This document shows, in pieces, positions 16,234 to 24,119 of a stretch of DNA of 64,000 nt (position 1 is the stretch's first letter; the number at the start of each line of letters is the position of its first letter). The position numbers and the translations under genes are program-made. A model generated the notes under the pieces. That model was not told the origin of the DNA. It searched no databases and saw only the letters and a program-made list of their open reading frames with translations. This stretch comes from Lawsonella clevelandensis (lineage in GTDB: Bacteria > Actinomycetota > Actinomycetes > Mycobacteriales > Mycobacteriaceae), in contig NZ_QFOZ01000004.1 of the NCBI RefSeq assembly GCF_003241315.1, positions 124,001 through 188,000 on the forward strand. The letters are read 5' to 3'.

Positions 16234-18030
16234 CTATTTATCCTCTTTACCCAGGCTTGTTCTGAACTCGGAGACAGGCACGTACACCTCGCCACCAACA
16301 GCCTCAAACTGGGCGGCCTTCTCCCGCATGCCAGCGGCAATAGCCTCTTCGCTATCTAGGCCATGTTCGCGGGCATAATCCTGCACGTCTTTAGAGATGC
16401 GCATAGAGCAGAATTTCGGGCCACACATGGAGCAGAAGTGGGCATGCTTGGCAGGCTCCGCCGGCAGGGTTTCATCGTGGAAGTCCTGGGCCGTATCCGG
16501 GTCGAGGGACAGGGCGAACTGGTCACGCCAGCGGAAATCGAACCGTGCTCTAGACATGGCATCATCGCGGGCCTGCGCATTCGGTAGTCCCTTTGCCAGG
16601 TCGGCTGCGTGGGCGGCAATCTTGTAGGTTATGCACCCTACTTTGACGTCGTCACGGTTGGGCAGCCCCAAGTGCTCTTTCGGGGTGACGTAGCAGAGCA
16701 TGGCGGTGCCGGCCTGGGCAATAATCGCCGCTCCAATAGCGGACGTAATGTGGTCGTAGGCGGGGGCAATGTCAGTGGCCAGTGGCCCTAGTGTGTAGAA
16801 GGGGGCTTCGTGGCACCAGTCCTCCTCCAGGGTGACGTTTTCTACAATCTTGTCCATGGGTACGTGGCCGGGGCCCTCAATCATCACCTGCGCACCGTGT
16901 GCCCAGGCGATCTTCGTCAACTCACCCAAGGTGTGCAGCTCGGCTAGTTGTGCCTTGTCGTTGGCGTCGGCGATAGAGCCGGGACGCAAGCCGTCACCTA
17001 GCGAGAATGTCACATCGTAGCTGGCCAGAATGTCGCACAGTTCCGCAAAATTCTCGTAGAGGAAGGACTGCTTGTGGTAGGCCAGGCACCAGGCCGCCAT
17101 GATGGAGCCGCCGCGGGAGACAATGCCCGTCACCCGGTTCGCGGTAAGCGGCACATACTGCAGTAGTACGCCGGCGTGGATGGTCATGTAGTCCACGCCC
17201 TGTTCGCACTGCTCAATAACAGTGTCCTTGTAGATTTCCCAGGTGAGTTTGGCGGGGTCACCCTTCACTTTTTCCAGCGCCTGATACATGGGGACGGTAC
17301 CCAGCGGGGTGGGGCAGTTGCGGAGAATCCACTCGCGGGTTTCGTGAATGTTCTTGCCGGTGGACAGGTCCATGATGGTGTCTGCACCCCAGCGGGTGGC
17401 CCACACCATTTTCTCTACTTCCTCCGCAATGGAGGAGCTGACGGCGCTGTTACCAATGTTGGCGTTAATTTTGGTGGCGAACTTTTTGCCGATAATGCAG
17501 GGTTCTGCCTCCGGGTGGTTGTGGTTGCAGCAGATGACGGCGCGGCCGGCGGCAACCTCTTCCCGCACCATCTCTGCGGGCATGTTTTCGCGGGCGGCAA
17601 TGAACGCCATCTGGGGGGTGATGATGCCGTTGCGGGCCCACGCTAGCTGCGTGCGGACACGCTTCTGACCCTCGGGGGTGTTGCTGGTGGGGTCGGCGGG
17701 GACGGCGGCGAATTGCGGCCACGTGGTGTGGAGGCGCTCTAGGCCGGCCTCCAGATCGGGCTGCTGGGGGTAGGTGCCGTCCTCTGCGGGGGCGTACTGG
17801 TTTTCGGTGTAGATACCGGACGTGTCGTACACGTCGCAGTGTTCCCCATTGGTGAGGTTGATGCGGCGTACTGGAACATGGAGTGTGCAGGTGCTGGGTG
17901 AGCCCTCCAGGAGTGCAGCCCCGGGGGCGGATACTGCGGCGTCGTAGGGGACGTCAATGTAGTGCTTTTCGCTGTGGTAGATGGGCCCCGTGGTGATGGT
18001 GGCAAGAGAACTGTGGGCAGAATTGTTCAT
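16234..18030 (-). CDS. thiC: Phosphomethylpyrimidine synthase ThiC
   Basis: ThiC is the radical-SAM enzyme that rearranges aminoimidazole ribotide into HMP phosphate. The 598 residues contain MWATRWGADTIMDLSTG, the long conserved MIEGPGHVPMDKI, and the noncanonical iron-sulfur motif CSMCGPKFC with Cys533, Cys536 and Cys541. The C-terminal position of the cluster is characteristic. The start ATG at 18030 lies 4 bases from a TPP riboswitch that contains its ribosome site. The gene is transcribed alone toward the terminator shared with the ABC exporter. Confidence 0.97.
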   Translation of the reverse strand: MNNSAHSSLATITTGPIYHSEKHYIDVPYDAAVSAPGAALLEGSPSTCTLHVPVRRINLTNGEHCDVYDTSGIYTENQYAPAEDGTYPQQPDLEAGLERLHTTWPQFAAVPADPTSNTPEGQKRVRTQLAWARNGIITPQMAFIAARENMPAEMVREEVAAGRAVICCNHNHPEAEPCIIGKKFATKINANIGNSAVSSSIAEEVEKMVWATRWGADTIMDLSTGKNIHETREWILRNCPTPLGTVPMYQALEKVKGDPAKLTWEIYKDTVIEQCEQGVDYMTIHAGVLLQYVPLTANRVTGIVSRGGSIMAAWCLAYHKQSFLYENFAELCDILASYDVTFSLGDGLRPGSIADANDKAQLAELHTLGELTKIAWAHGAQVMIEGPGHVPMDKIVENVTLEEDWCHEAPFYTLGPLATDIAPAYDHITSAIGAAIIAQAGTAMLCYVTPKEHLGLPNRDDVKVGCITYKIAAHAADLAKGLPNAQARDDAMSRARFDFRWRDQFALSLDPDTAQDFHDETLPAEPAKHAHFCSMCGPKFCSMRISKDVQDYAREHGLDSEEAIAAGMREKAAQFEAVGGEVYVPVSEFRTSLGKEDK

Positions 18031-18034
18031 TATG

Positions 18035-18113
18035 GCTCCCTCTTCGGCATTATCCGATCAGGTCATGGCGGTATGCGCGCGTCTGCGCATTCTCAGCCCC
18101 GGGATTGTGGAGC
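18035..18113 (-). promoter_or_regulatory. TPP (THI-box) riboswitch of thiC
   Basis: On the minus strand the conserved thi-box elements appear in order: GGGGCTGAGAA (CTGAGA at 18096-18091), then GACCTGATC (18064-18056) and GGATAATGCC (18055-18046), then GAGGGAGC. Stem P1 forms between GCTCC (18113-18109) and GGAGC (18039-18035). The purine-rich GAGGGAG lies inside P1 and only 7 bases from the thiC ATG, so ligand binding should hide the ribosome site. Translational control is inferred from this overlap. Confidence 0.95.
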
Positions 18114-18317
18114 ACCCGCAAGTGTTAGTTATGCGTACAGCATATTGCTCATGTGTACAGTACCGAGCGTAGTCCATGGGGTAGTGATGTGATGTGTATG
18201 CAGGTGGGGAGTTCGCGCTAGGCTTACGCTTTCCTCTATTCCCCCTATGCGCGTCCCTATGCGGTACCCCTGTGCGTGCCCTTATGTGGTGTCCTTATGC
18301 GCGGCACAGGCTATAGC
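18114..18317. other. Intergenic stretch with thiC promoter region and degenerate repeats
   Basis: Between the riboswitch and the ppk2 terminator there is no convincing gene. The thiC promoter must lie here. The part at 18241-18305 consists of about five imperfect units of 12-14 bases (CCCTATGCGCGT, CCCTATGCGGTA, CCCCTGTGCGTG, CCCTTATGTGGTGT, CCTTATGCGCGGC). Confidence 0.5.
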
Positions 18318-18368
18318 TCAGCCCGGTACCTTCCCCTGTTATGGACTAGAGGAGCGGCACCGGGCTGA
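18318..18368 (-). terminator. Possible ppk2 terminator
   Basis: The complementary arms TCAGCCCGGT (18318-18327) and ACCGGGCTGA (18359-18368) lie just beyond the ppk2 stop. The 31-base loop is long and there is no clear T-run, so termination is only a possibility. Confidence 0.4.
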
Positions 18369-18383
18369 ATACTTATGTCAACC

Positions 18384-19319
18384 TCACTCGCGGTGGGCTA
18401 GTTCTTGTGTCTTCTTGGAATGTTGATTCTCGGGAAGCGTGTCTTTGCCGCGTTTCACTACTTTGGCGTCCGGGTTGAACACTACTTGGGTGTCTTTATC
18501 CTCATAGTCGAACTTGTTGAGGAAGTAGCGCAGTGCGTTAATGCGGGCGCGTTTCTTGTCATTGGATTTAATGACGGTCCACGGTGCCCAGTCGGTATCC
18601 GTACGACGGAACATTTCCTCTTTAGCGTTCGTGTACTTTTCCCACTTATCCAGGGACTCGAGATCCATGGGGGAGAGTTTCCAGCGGCGTACCGGGTCCA
18701 GTTGGCGGATCGCGAAGCGGGTGCGTTGTTCCTGCTGGCTCACCGAGAACCAGAATTTGGTGAGGGAGATGCCGTCTTCAATGAGCATCTTTTCAAATGT
18801 GGGTACTTGGTGCATGAAGAGTTCGTACTCGTCCTGCGTGCAGAAGCCCATGACGCGCTCCACATTGGCGCGGTTGTACCAGGAGCGGTCAAACATGACG
18901 ATTTCGCCGGCAGACGGCAGGTGCTCAATGTAGCGCTGGAAGTACCATTGGTTCTTTTCCCTCTCCGTGGGTTTGGTGAGGGCGACGACGCGGGCGTGGC
19001 GAACGTTAATGTACTCGTTGAAACGCTTGATGGTGCCGCCCTTACCGGCAGCATCACGGCCTTCGAAAATAATGAGGTGGCGTTTCTTATTATCCACTGA
19101 CCAGTTTTGAAACTTCAGTAGTTCAATTTGCAGAAGATACTTCTCCACCTCGTAGCTATTGCGGTGCATACGGTGGTGGTAGGGATAATTCTCCCTCCAG
19201 GTATCGACCGCCTTGCCGTTGATGTCAATGAGGTCGGGGTCTTCTCCGTGGTCGTCACGGACGGTGTAACCTTCGGCGCGGAGACGGTCAATGTAGTCTC
19301 TAAGTTCGCGGTTTTCCAT
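18384..19319 (-). CDS. ppk2: Polyphosphate kinase 2
   Basis: PPK2 enzymes transfer phosphate between polyphosphate and nucleoside diphosphates. The 311-residue protein has Walker A GRDAAGKGG (residues 87-95) followed by TIKRF, the segment IVMFDRSWYNRA with the Walker B aspartate, the lid region RRWKLSPMDLESLDKWE and the C-terminal WTVIKSNDKKRARINALRY. It looks like the single-domain class I type. Corynebacteria rely on PPK2-type kinases for polyphosphate. Whether this copy favours GDP or ADP is not readable. Confidence 0.93.
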   Translation of the reverse strand: MENRELRDYIDRLRAEGYTVRDDHGEDPDLIDINGKAVDTWRENYPYHHRMHRNSYEVEKYLLQIELLKFQNWSVDNKKRHLIIFEGRDAAGKGGTIKRFNEYINVRHARVVALTKPTEREKNQWYFQRYIEHLPSAGEIVMFDRSWYNRANVERVMGFCTQDEYELFMHQVPTFEKMLIEDGISLTKFWFSVSQQEQRTRFAIRQLDPVRRWKLSPMDLESLDKWEKYTNAKEEMFRRTDTDWAPWTVIKSNDKKRARINALRYFLNKFDYEDKDTQVVFNPDAKVVKRGKDTLPENQHSKKTQELAHRE

Positions 19320-19424
19320 TCCTACCCTTTTGTCCAGTTAGATACACCAAGTGTAGCGGGGGAAACGATAAAGATCTCCTCCGCTTGCTGTGACAGTAGC
19401 AAACCGGCTGCAGTTAGTGGCGGA

Positions 19425-19751
19425 TTACTTGTTGCGATCGGTGAAGAATTGGGGGAGGGGCTTTGTACCGGAGGGGCATGTTACAGAGGAGAGAACGTCT
19501 TCTTCTGCAGCGGGAACGGTAACGTTACGGCGAATGACCTTAACGTCTTTGGGATTGCTGGCGGTGCACTCCACAACAAGCTTGCCATTGTAGGTGTTTG
19601 CGGTGTGGTTAGTGCAGGTGACGCCAGCTTCTTGTTCGGTGGTGTAGGTGGTGCAACGGGGTTGTTCAGCTGCAAACGCGGTGGGCATTGCGGCAAGTGG
19701 CACGAGGAGGGCGGATGTAAGACCAAGAGATAGCGCGGTAAGACGTGTCAT
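19425..19751 (-). CDS. Small secreted protein of unknown function
   Basis: A 108-residue protein with a clear Sec signal peptide (MTRLTALSLGL then SALLVPLAAMPTAFA, likely cut before AEQP). The mature part of about 80 residues has four cysteines and could form two disulfides; it is Thr- and Val-rich. No known family is recognised. It is alone on its strand between ppk2 and xthA. The signal peptide and good start make a real gene likely. Confidence 0.7.
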   Translation of the reverse strand: MTRLTALSLGLTSALLVPLAAMPTAFAAEQPRCTTYTTEQEAGVTCTNHTANTYNGKLVVECTASNPKDVKVIRRNVTVPAAEEDVLSSVTCPSGTKPLPQFFTDRNK

Positions 19752-19879
19752 ACCTTCATACTAGGAGGTAAAAAGCGAAATTTAAAGGTGTAAACATCCC
19801 TTCTCCTATTGTTCATCTTCGCAGCTAAATAGTCATTTTCGGAAATGAATAAAACTATCTCAATCGTTCCACAAAAGAG

Positions 19880-20701
19880 CTAGTCCGCAACCTCAATAAG
19901 CACCGGAACATGGTCGCTGGCGCCCTCACCTTTACGCTCCTCGCGATCAATAGAAACCCCCGTAACGCGATCCGCCAGCGCCGGGCTAAGGTACGCAAAA
20001 TCAATCCGCATTCCGTAATCCTTCGGGAAACTGAGACGCGTGTAATCCCAATACGTATACGTGTGCGGAGCGGGGAGGAACTCGCGGGTCACTTCCCGGA
20101 AACCAGTGTCGCCAATAGCGGCAAACGCCTCCCGCTCAGGCGGGGAAAGATGGGTTTTCCCCACAAAAAACTCTGGATCCCACACGTCAGTATCCAGCGG
20201 CGCAACATTCCAGTCGCCCGCCATCATGATATTTGCGTCGGGGTTGTCTGCTAGCCATTTCGCGGAAGCCTCCCGCAGTTTCCGCATCCACTCCAGCTTG
20301 TAGGTGTAGTGGCGGTCCGTCAGCTCCCTACCATTGGGAACATATAAACTCCACAATGTTATGGGTCCGGTGGGCTCCAACGAACCAACTACTGCGGAAA
20401 CAGCGCGGGCCTCCCGCACTTGTTCAGCGGTGGGGTCTTTAGCGAAGCCAGGCTGGCCAGGGAAATGCTCCTGGATATCCTCCACCCCAATGCGGGAAAT
20501 AATAGCGACGCCATTCCACTGGTTATAGCCCACATGGGCTACCTCGTAGTCAATCTCCTCAAAACGGTCGAAGGGGAACTGCTCATCTTTACACTTCGTC
20601 TCTTGAATACAAAGAGCGTCCACATCATTGGCAAGTAGCCAGTCAGTAACACGATCTACACGGGCACGAATTGAGTTCACATTCCAGGTAGCCAAACGCA
20701 T
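19880..20701 (-). CDS. xthA: Exodeoxyribonuclease III
   Basis: An AP endonuclease and 3'-5' exonuclease of base-excision repair. Motifs of the exonuclease-endonuclease-phosphatase fold are in order: MRLATWNVNSIRAR, CIQETKCKDEQFP (metal-binding Glu), SLYVPNGRE, MAGDWNVAP, MRIDFAYLSP and the catalytic GASDHVPV. Its 273 residues are standard. It precedes def in reading order reversed, as in Mycobacterium, where xthA and def are also close neighbours. Confidence 0.95.
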   Translation of the reverse strand: MRLATWNVNSIRARVDRVTDWLLANDVDALCIQETKCKDEQFPFDRFEEIDYEVAHVGYNQWNGVAIISRIGVEDIQEHFPGQPGFAKDPTAEQVREARAVSAVVGSLEPTGPITLWSLYVPNGRELTDRHYTYKLEWMRKLREASAKWLADNPDANIMMAGDWNVAPLDTDVWDPEFFVGKTHLSPPEREAFAAIGDTGFREVTREFLPAPHTYTYWDYTRLSFPKDYGMRIDFAYLSPALADRVTGVSIDREERKGEGASDHVPVLIEVAD

Positions 20702-20795
20702 GGTTGCAGTCTACCCGCGCAATATACGACGGCGCGGGCTGTACTGTGTGAATCGCTGTGCGAATCGCTGTGCAAGCCGCGCGCTAACCCGGCTG

Positions 20796-21449
20796 TTAGG
20801 ACGCGAAAGGATCAGGGTCCACACCCGGCATCCACGTCCGCCCCGGCTGGTCCCACTTGCGGTTCTTAAACACACGCTTCACCTTGGGACGCGCAAAAAC
20901 GGGCACGAACTCGGTATACAGGTGGCCATCTAAATGTCCCACCTCATGCTGCAAGCATTTAGCGAAGAAACCATAGCCGGATAGAGTAATGGGTTTGCCC
21001 TGCTCATTGAAGCCCGTTACCTGCGCCCAATCGTAGCGGTCTAGCGCAAACTGTACCCCGGGAACGGACAAGCAGCCCTCGCCTTCACGCATAAGAATCT
21101 GTCGCCCGTTCGGGGGATTATCCACCGTCAGCACCGGGTTAATGACGCACGCCACCTGGTTGACGCCATCGCTACTCCACCCCGGTTTACCAGCCCGCGT
21201 GGCAATCATCTCCGGGGGCATGGGTGCCCCCTCCGGCAAGTCCGTGTCGGGGCAGTCAATAACGAAGAGTCGTTTCCCCACCCCAATCTGGTTCGCGGAT
21301 AACCCCACCCCGCCGCTCGCCGCCAGTGTATCCACCATGTCGGCAATAAGCGTGCGGAGTTCGGGCGTCACCCCCGCGCTAAGATCAACCAGCTCAGTGG
21401 GATTATGCAGCACGGGGTCACCGGCAATAACAATAGGGCGCACAGTCAT
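20796..21449 (-). CDS. def: Peptide deformylase
   Basis: Removes the formyl group from nascent proteins. The three PDF motifs are present: GVGLSANQIG (residues 47-56), EGCLSVPG with metal ligand Cys126, and QHEVGHLDGHLY with His168, Glu169 and His172. The usual HExDH is HEVGH here; metal ligands and catalytic Glu are intact. At 217 residues it is somewhat long, as in other actinobacteria, with an insert around residues 70-95. It lies upstream of xthA on the same strand. Confidence 0.95.
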   Translation of the reverse strand: MTVRPIVIAGDPVLHNPTELVDLSAGVTPELRTLIADMVDTLAASGGVGLSANQIGVGKRLFVIDCPDTDLPEGAPMPPEMIATRAGKPGWSSDGVNQVACVINPVLTVDNPPNGRQILMREGEGCLSVPGVQFALDRYDWAQVTGFNEQGKPITLSGYGFFAKCLQHEVGHLDGHLYTEFVPVFARPKVKRVFKNRKWDQPGRTWMPGVDPDPFAS

Positions 21450-21539
21450 GCCATAAGTCTACCTGCATGTGAGGGTGGCCTCACCATCTTCATTTCTCTA
21501 ACGTTCGTGCCCTATCCCCAGGTCAGCTAGGATAGAAGC

Positions 21540-22941
21540 GTGCGTTACCTATCTACTCGAGACCAAGAACACACCACCAGCAGTTTCTGCGATATCCTCC
21601 TCGAAGGACTCGCCCCAGATGGTGGACTCTACCTGCCCGAGCAGTACCCCACCATTGGGGACGCTGAGCTCAACCGCTGGCGCGACCTCCTTAACGAGCA
21701 GGGCTATGCAGCCCTCGCCGCTGACGTGCTCACCCTCTTCATCGACGACATACCCGCCGACGACCTCAAAGATATCTGCGCCCGCGCCTACACCACCCCC
21801 AAATTCTCCGAAGCCGACATCGTCACCGTCACCCCCCTCGAAGACGGCATCTACCTTGGTGGCCTCTCCCACGGCCCCACCGCCGCCTTCAAAGACATGG
21901 CCATGCAGCTCCTCGGCGAACTCTTCGAATACGAACTCAAACGCCGCCACCAGGTTCTTAACATTTTGGGAGCCACCTCCGGCGACACCGGCTCCTCCGC
22001 CGAATACGCCATGCGTGGCCGCGACGGACGACCCCAACATCGTCAACATGGCCGTTGACGGCGTCTTCGACGACTGTCAAGACATCGTTAAAGACGTCAG
22101 CCGCGACCTCCAGTTCAAACGCACCTGGAACATCGGCGCCGTCAACTCCATCAACTGGGCTCGCCTCATGGCGCAGGTCGTCTACTACATCTGCTGCTGG
22201 ATCCGCCTCACCGAATCCGTCGACCCCAGCCAACGCAACACCACCAACGTCAGTTTCGCCGTCCCCACCGGCAACTTCGGTGACATTTGCGCCGGGCACA
22301 TCGCCCGCTGCATGGGGTTGCCCATCGACCGGCTTATCGTTGTCACTAACGAAAATGACGTCCTCAACGAATTCTTCACCACCGGCGTCTACCGGGTGCG
22401 CTCCGCTGAGCAAACCCTGGCCACCTCCAGCCCCTCCATGGATATTTCCAAAGCCTCCAACTTCGAGCGCTTCATCGCTGATCTTCTCGGCCGCGACGCC
22501 GCCCGCATTAATGACCTCTTCGGAAAGCAGCTCGCCAGCCAGGGCTACATTGACCTGTCCAACGATCCCACTTTCGCCACAGTAGAAAGTGAGTACGGAT
22601 TCCTCTCCGGCCGCTCTACCCACCAGGACCGTCTCACCACCATTCGCACCTCCTGGCAGGACTGTGGCACCATGATTGACCCGCACACTGCCGACGGTGT
22701 GAAAGTGGCCCGCGACATGAAAGCCGACGGCACCGTCACCACCCCCATCATCTGCCTAGAAACCGCGCTGCCCGTTAAATTCGCAGAAACCATCAAGGAA
22801 GCCACCGGGCGGCTCCCCGACACCCCCGCCCGCTTCCACGGTATTGAAGACCTCCCCCGGCACGTTGTGAACGTCCCCAATGACACGCAAGCCGTGAAGG
22901 ACATCATCGTCACCACCCTCACCCCACACACGCAGGAGTAA
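21540..22941 (+). pseudogene. thrC: Threonine synthase, disrupted by an out-of-frame internal deletion
   Basis: Threonine synthase makes threonine from O-phosphohomoserine with PLP. The N-terminal frame (GTG at 21540) carries TAAFKDMAMQLLGELFEYEL with the PLP lysine, and ILGATSGDTGSSAEYAMRGRDG, then goes out of frame near 22025 and ends at 22058. The C-terminal part resumes in another frame with DDPNIVNMAVDGVFDDCQDI and continues to 22941. Compared with corynebacterial ThrC as remembered, about 23 residues (the stretch around RMTPFQQAQMF) are missing at the junction, implying loss of about 71 bp, consistent with the frame change. No other damage is seen, so the loss is recent or an assembly fault. 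Confidence 0.88.
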
Positions 22942-22947
22942 CACCCG

Positions 22948-23190
22948 GTGCTGACAGAAACAGAACACGACATCCTGAAATTTGAGCGGCAATGGTGGCG
23001 CTACGCCGCCAGCAAAGAAGACGCCATTCGCGTGCAGTTCAACATGACCCCCATCAACTACTATCAGAAGCTCAACACACTTCTTGATAAACCCGAAGCC
23101 CTGGCCGAAGACCCCGCACTAGTACGGCGCCTCCGCCGCATTGCCGACTCCCGCTCACGGGCGCATCGCAACTTCACAAAGAAAAAATAA
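22948..23190 (+). CDS. DUF3263 family protein
   Basis: An 80-residue basic protein with ILKFERQWWRYAASKEDAI, the hallmark of DUF3263, and the segment PINYYQKLNTLLDKPEAL. It probably folds as a small helix-turn-helix protein. In mycobacteria the same gene lies between def and a LytR_C protein, as here. The start is GTG at 22948 with AGGAG at 22934-22938, just after the thrC stop, so it was presumably translated from the same message. Its function is unknown. Confidence 0.88.
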   Translation: MLTETEHDILKFERQWWRYAASKEDAIRVQFNMTPINYYQKLNTLLDKPEALAEDPALVRRLRRIADSRSRAHRNFTKKK

Positions 23191-23234
23191 AACCCGTAAT
23201 ACGACCCCCTTCCAATAACCGCTAGACTAACAAC

Positions 23235-23882
23235 GTGGCTGATATGAACAAGAGCACCCAAGACGACACTAACGACAAGATGCAAGAGAATAGCCTAGAG
23301 AACGAGGCTCAGAACAGCACCCAGGACAATGCTCAAGACAGCATTGAGCGTGACTCCGCCGGCTTCCCCTACCGGGCTCTCGCCATGGTCCTCATTGCCG
23401 CAGCACTCGTCTGCGCTATCGTTGGTATCTTCATGCTGGTAGACAACGGACGACACGAAGTTCACGTCCGCACCACCCCCGACACCTCCAGCTCCAGCAC
23501 CGTGAGTGAAACCTCCACCCACAAAGATCAGCCCAACCAGGCCAAACAGCCCACCAAGAAAGCAGACACCCCCGAAAAAACCCAAGTAGATAAGGGAGCC
23601 GTGCGCGTCATCGTCCTCAACAACACCACCCGCGAAGGCTACGCCGGCACCACCAGCGGCCAGCTAAAAGACGCCGGCTGGACCAATCAAACCGCCGCCG
23701 CCAACTGCCCGCAAGGCTCCTGCGGTGCCCTCAGTGCCTCCACTGTTTTCTACAAGGACACTCCCCAAGCTAAAGCCGCCGCAGAGGACATTGCCAAGCA
23801 ACTCCACTTCACCACCGCAGCACGCCCCGACTGGCTCAACAACCACCCCGAGGACGTCGTCGTTGTCCTCGCCAACGACTAA
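23235..23882 (+). CDS. LytR C-terminal domain membrane protein
   Basis: The 215-residue protein has an Asn/Gln/Glu-rich cytoplasmic N-terminus, one membrane segment at about residues 50-71 (LAMVLIAAALVCAIVGIFML), a Ser/Thr/Lys-rich spacer and a C-terminal LytR_C domain starting RVIVLNNTTREGYAG and ending DVVVVLAND. The domain is extracellular and is associated with cell-wall polymer attachment proteins, but alone it lacks the LCP catalytic domain. It resembles mycobacterial Rv0431 in position. The start is GTG at 23235; an ATG at 23244 is possible. Confidence 0.85.
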   Translation: MADMNKSTQDDTNDKMQENSLENEAQNSTQDNAQDSIERDSAGFPYRALAMVLIAAALVCAIVGIFMLVDNGRHEVHVRTTPDTSSSSTVSETSTHKDQPNQAKQPTKKADTPEKTQVDKGAVRVIVLNNTTREGYAGTTSGQLKDAGWTNQTAAANCPQGSCGALSASTVFYKDTPQAKAAAEDIAKQLHFTTAARPDWLNNHPEDVVVVLAND

Positions 23883-23968
23883 ACCGCACTAGCTATCTAG
23901 CTATCTAGCACTGTCTATTTCGCACTAGTCATACTGTGCCGCCCGCAACGGCAAACCCATAAACACAC

Positions 23969-24010
23969 AAAACGTGTGGCAGCCTGCACAAACAGGCTGC
24001 CACACGTTTT
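23969..24010. terminator. Bidirectional intrinsic terminator
   Basis: Arms AAAACGTGTGGCAGCCTG (23969-23986) and CAGGCTGCCACACGTTTT (23993-24010) are perfectly complementary with a 6-base loop, between the convergent LytR_C and M20 peptidase genes. Confidence 0.9.
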
Positions 24011-24018
24011 ATCTACCG

Positions 24019-24119
24019 CTGTGTTTATTACTTCGTACCACTGCGTTCATTACTTCTTGGCACTGTGCCTATTGCTTCGTACCGAAGTTTGCCAAGCTGT
24101 GTTTATTGCTTTTTAGCGA
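24019..24119. repeat. 22-bp degenerate tandem repeats copying the M20 gene 3' end
   Basis: Units CTGTGTTTATTACTTCGTAC (24019), CTGCGTTCATTACTTCTTGG (24041), CTGTGCCTATTGCTTCGTAC (24063, with a 13-base extension) and CTGTGTTTATTGCTTTTTAG (24097) are similar. The last includes the stop codon and final codons of the M20 peptidase on the minus strand. Each unit carries a stop triplet, though not all in the gene's frame. Confidence 0.7.

Noticed and set aside
19820..19860. Small inverted repeat TCATTT...AAATGA after xthA
   Set aside because: Six-bp AT-rich stem; too weak to call a terminator.
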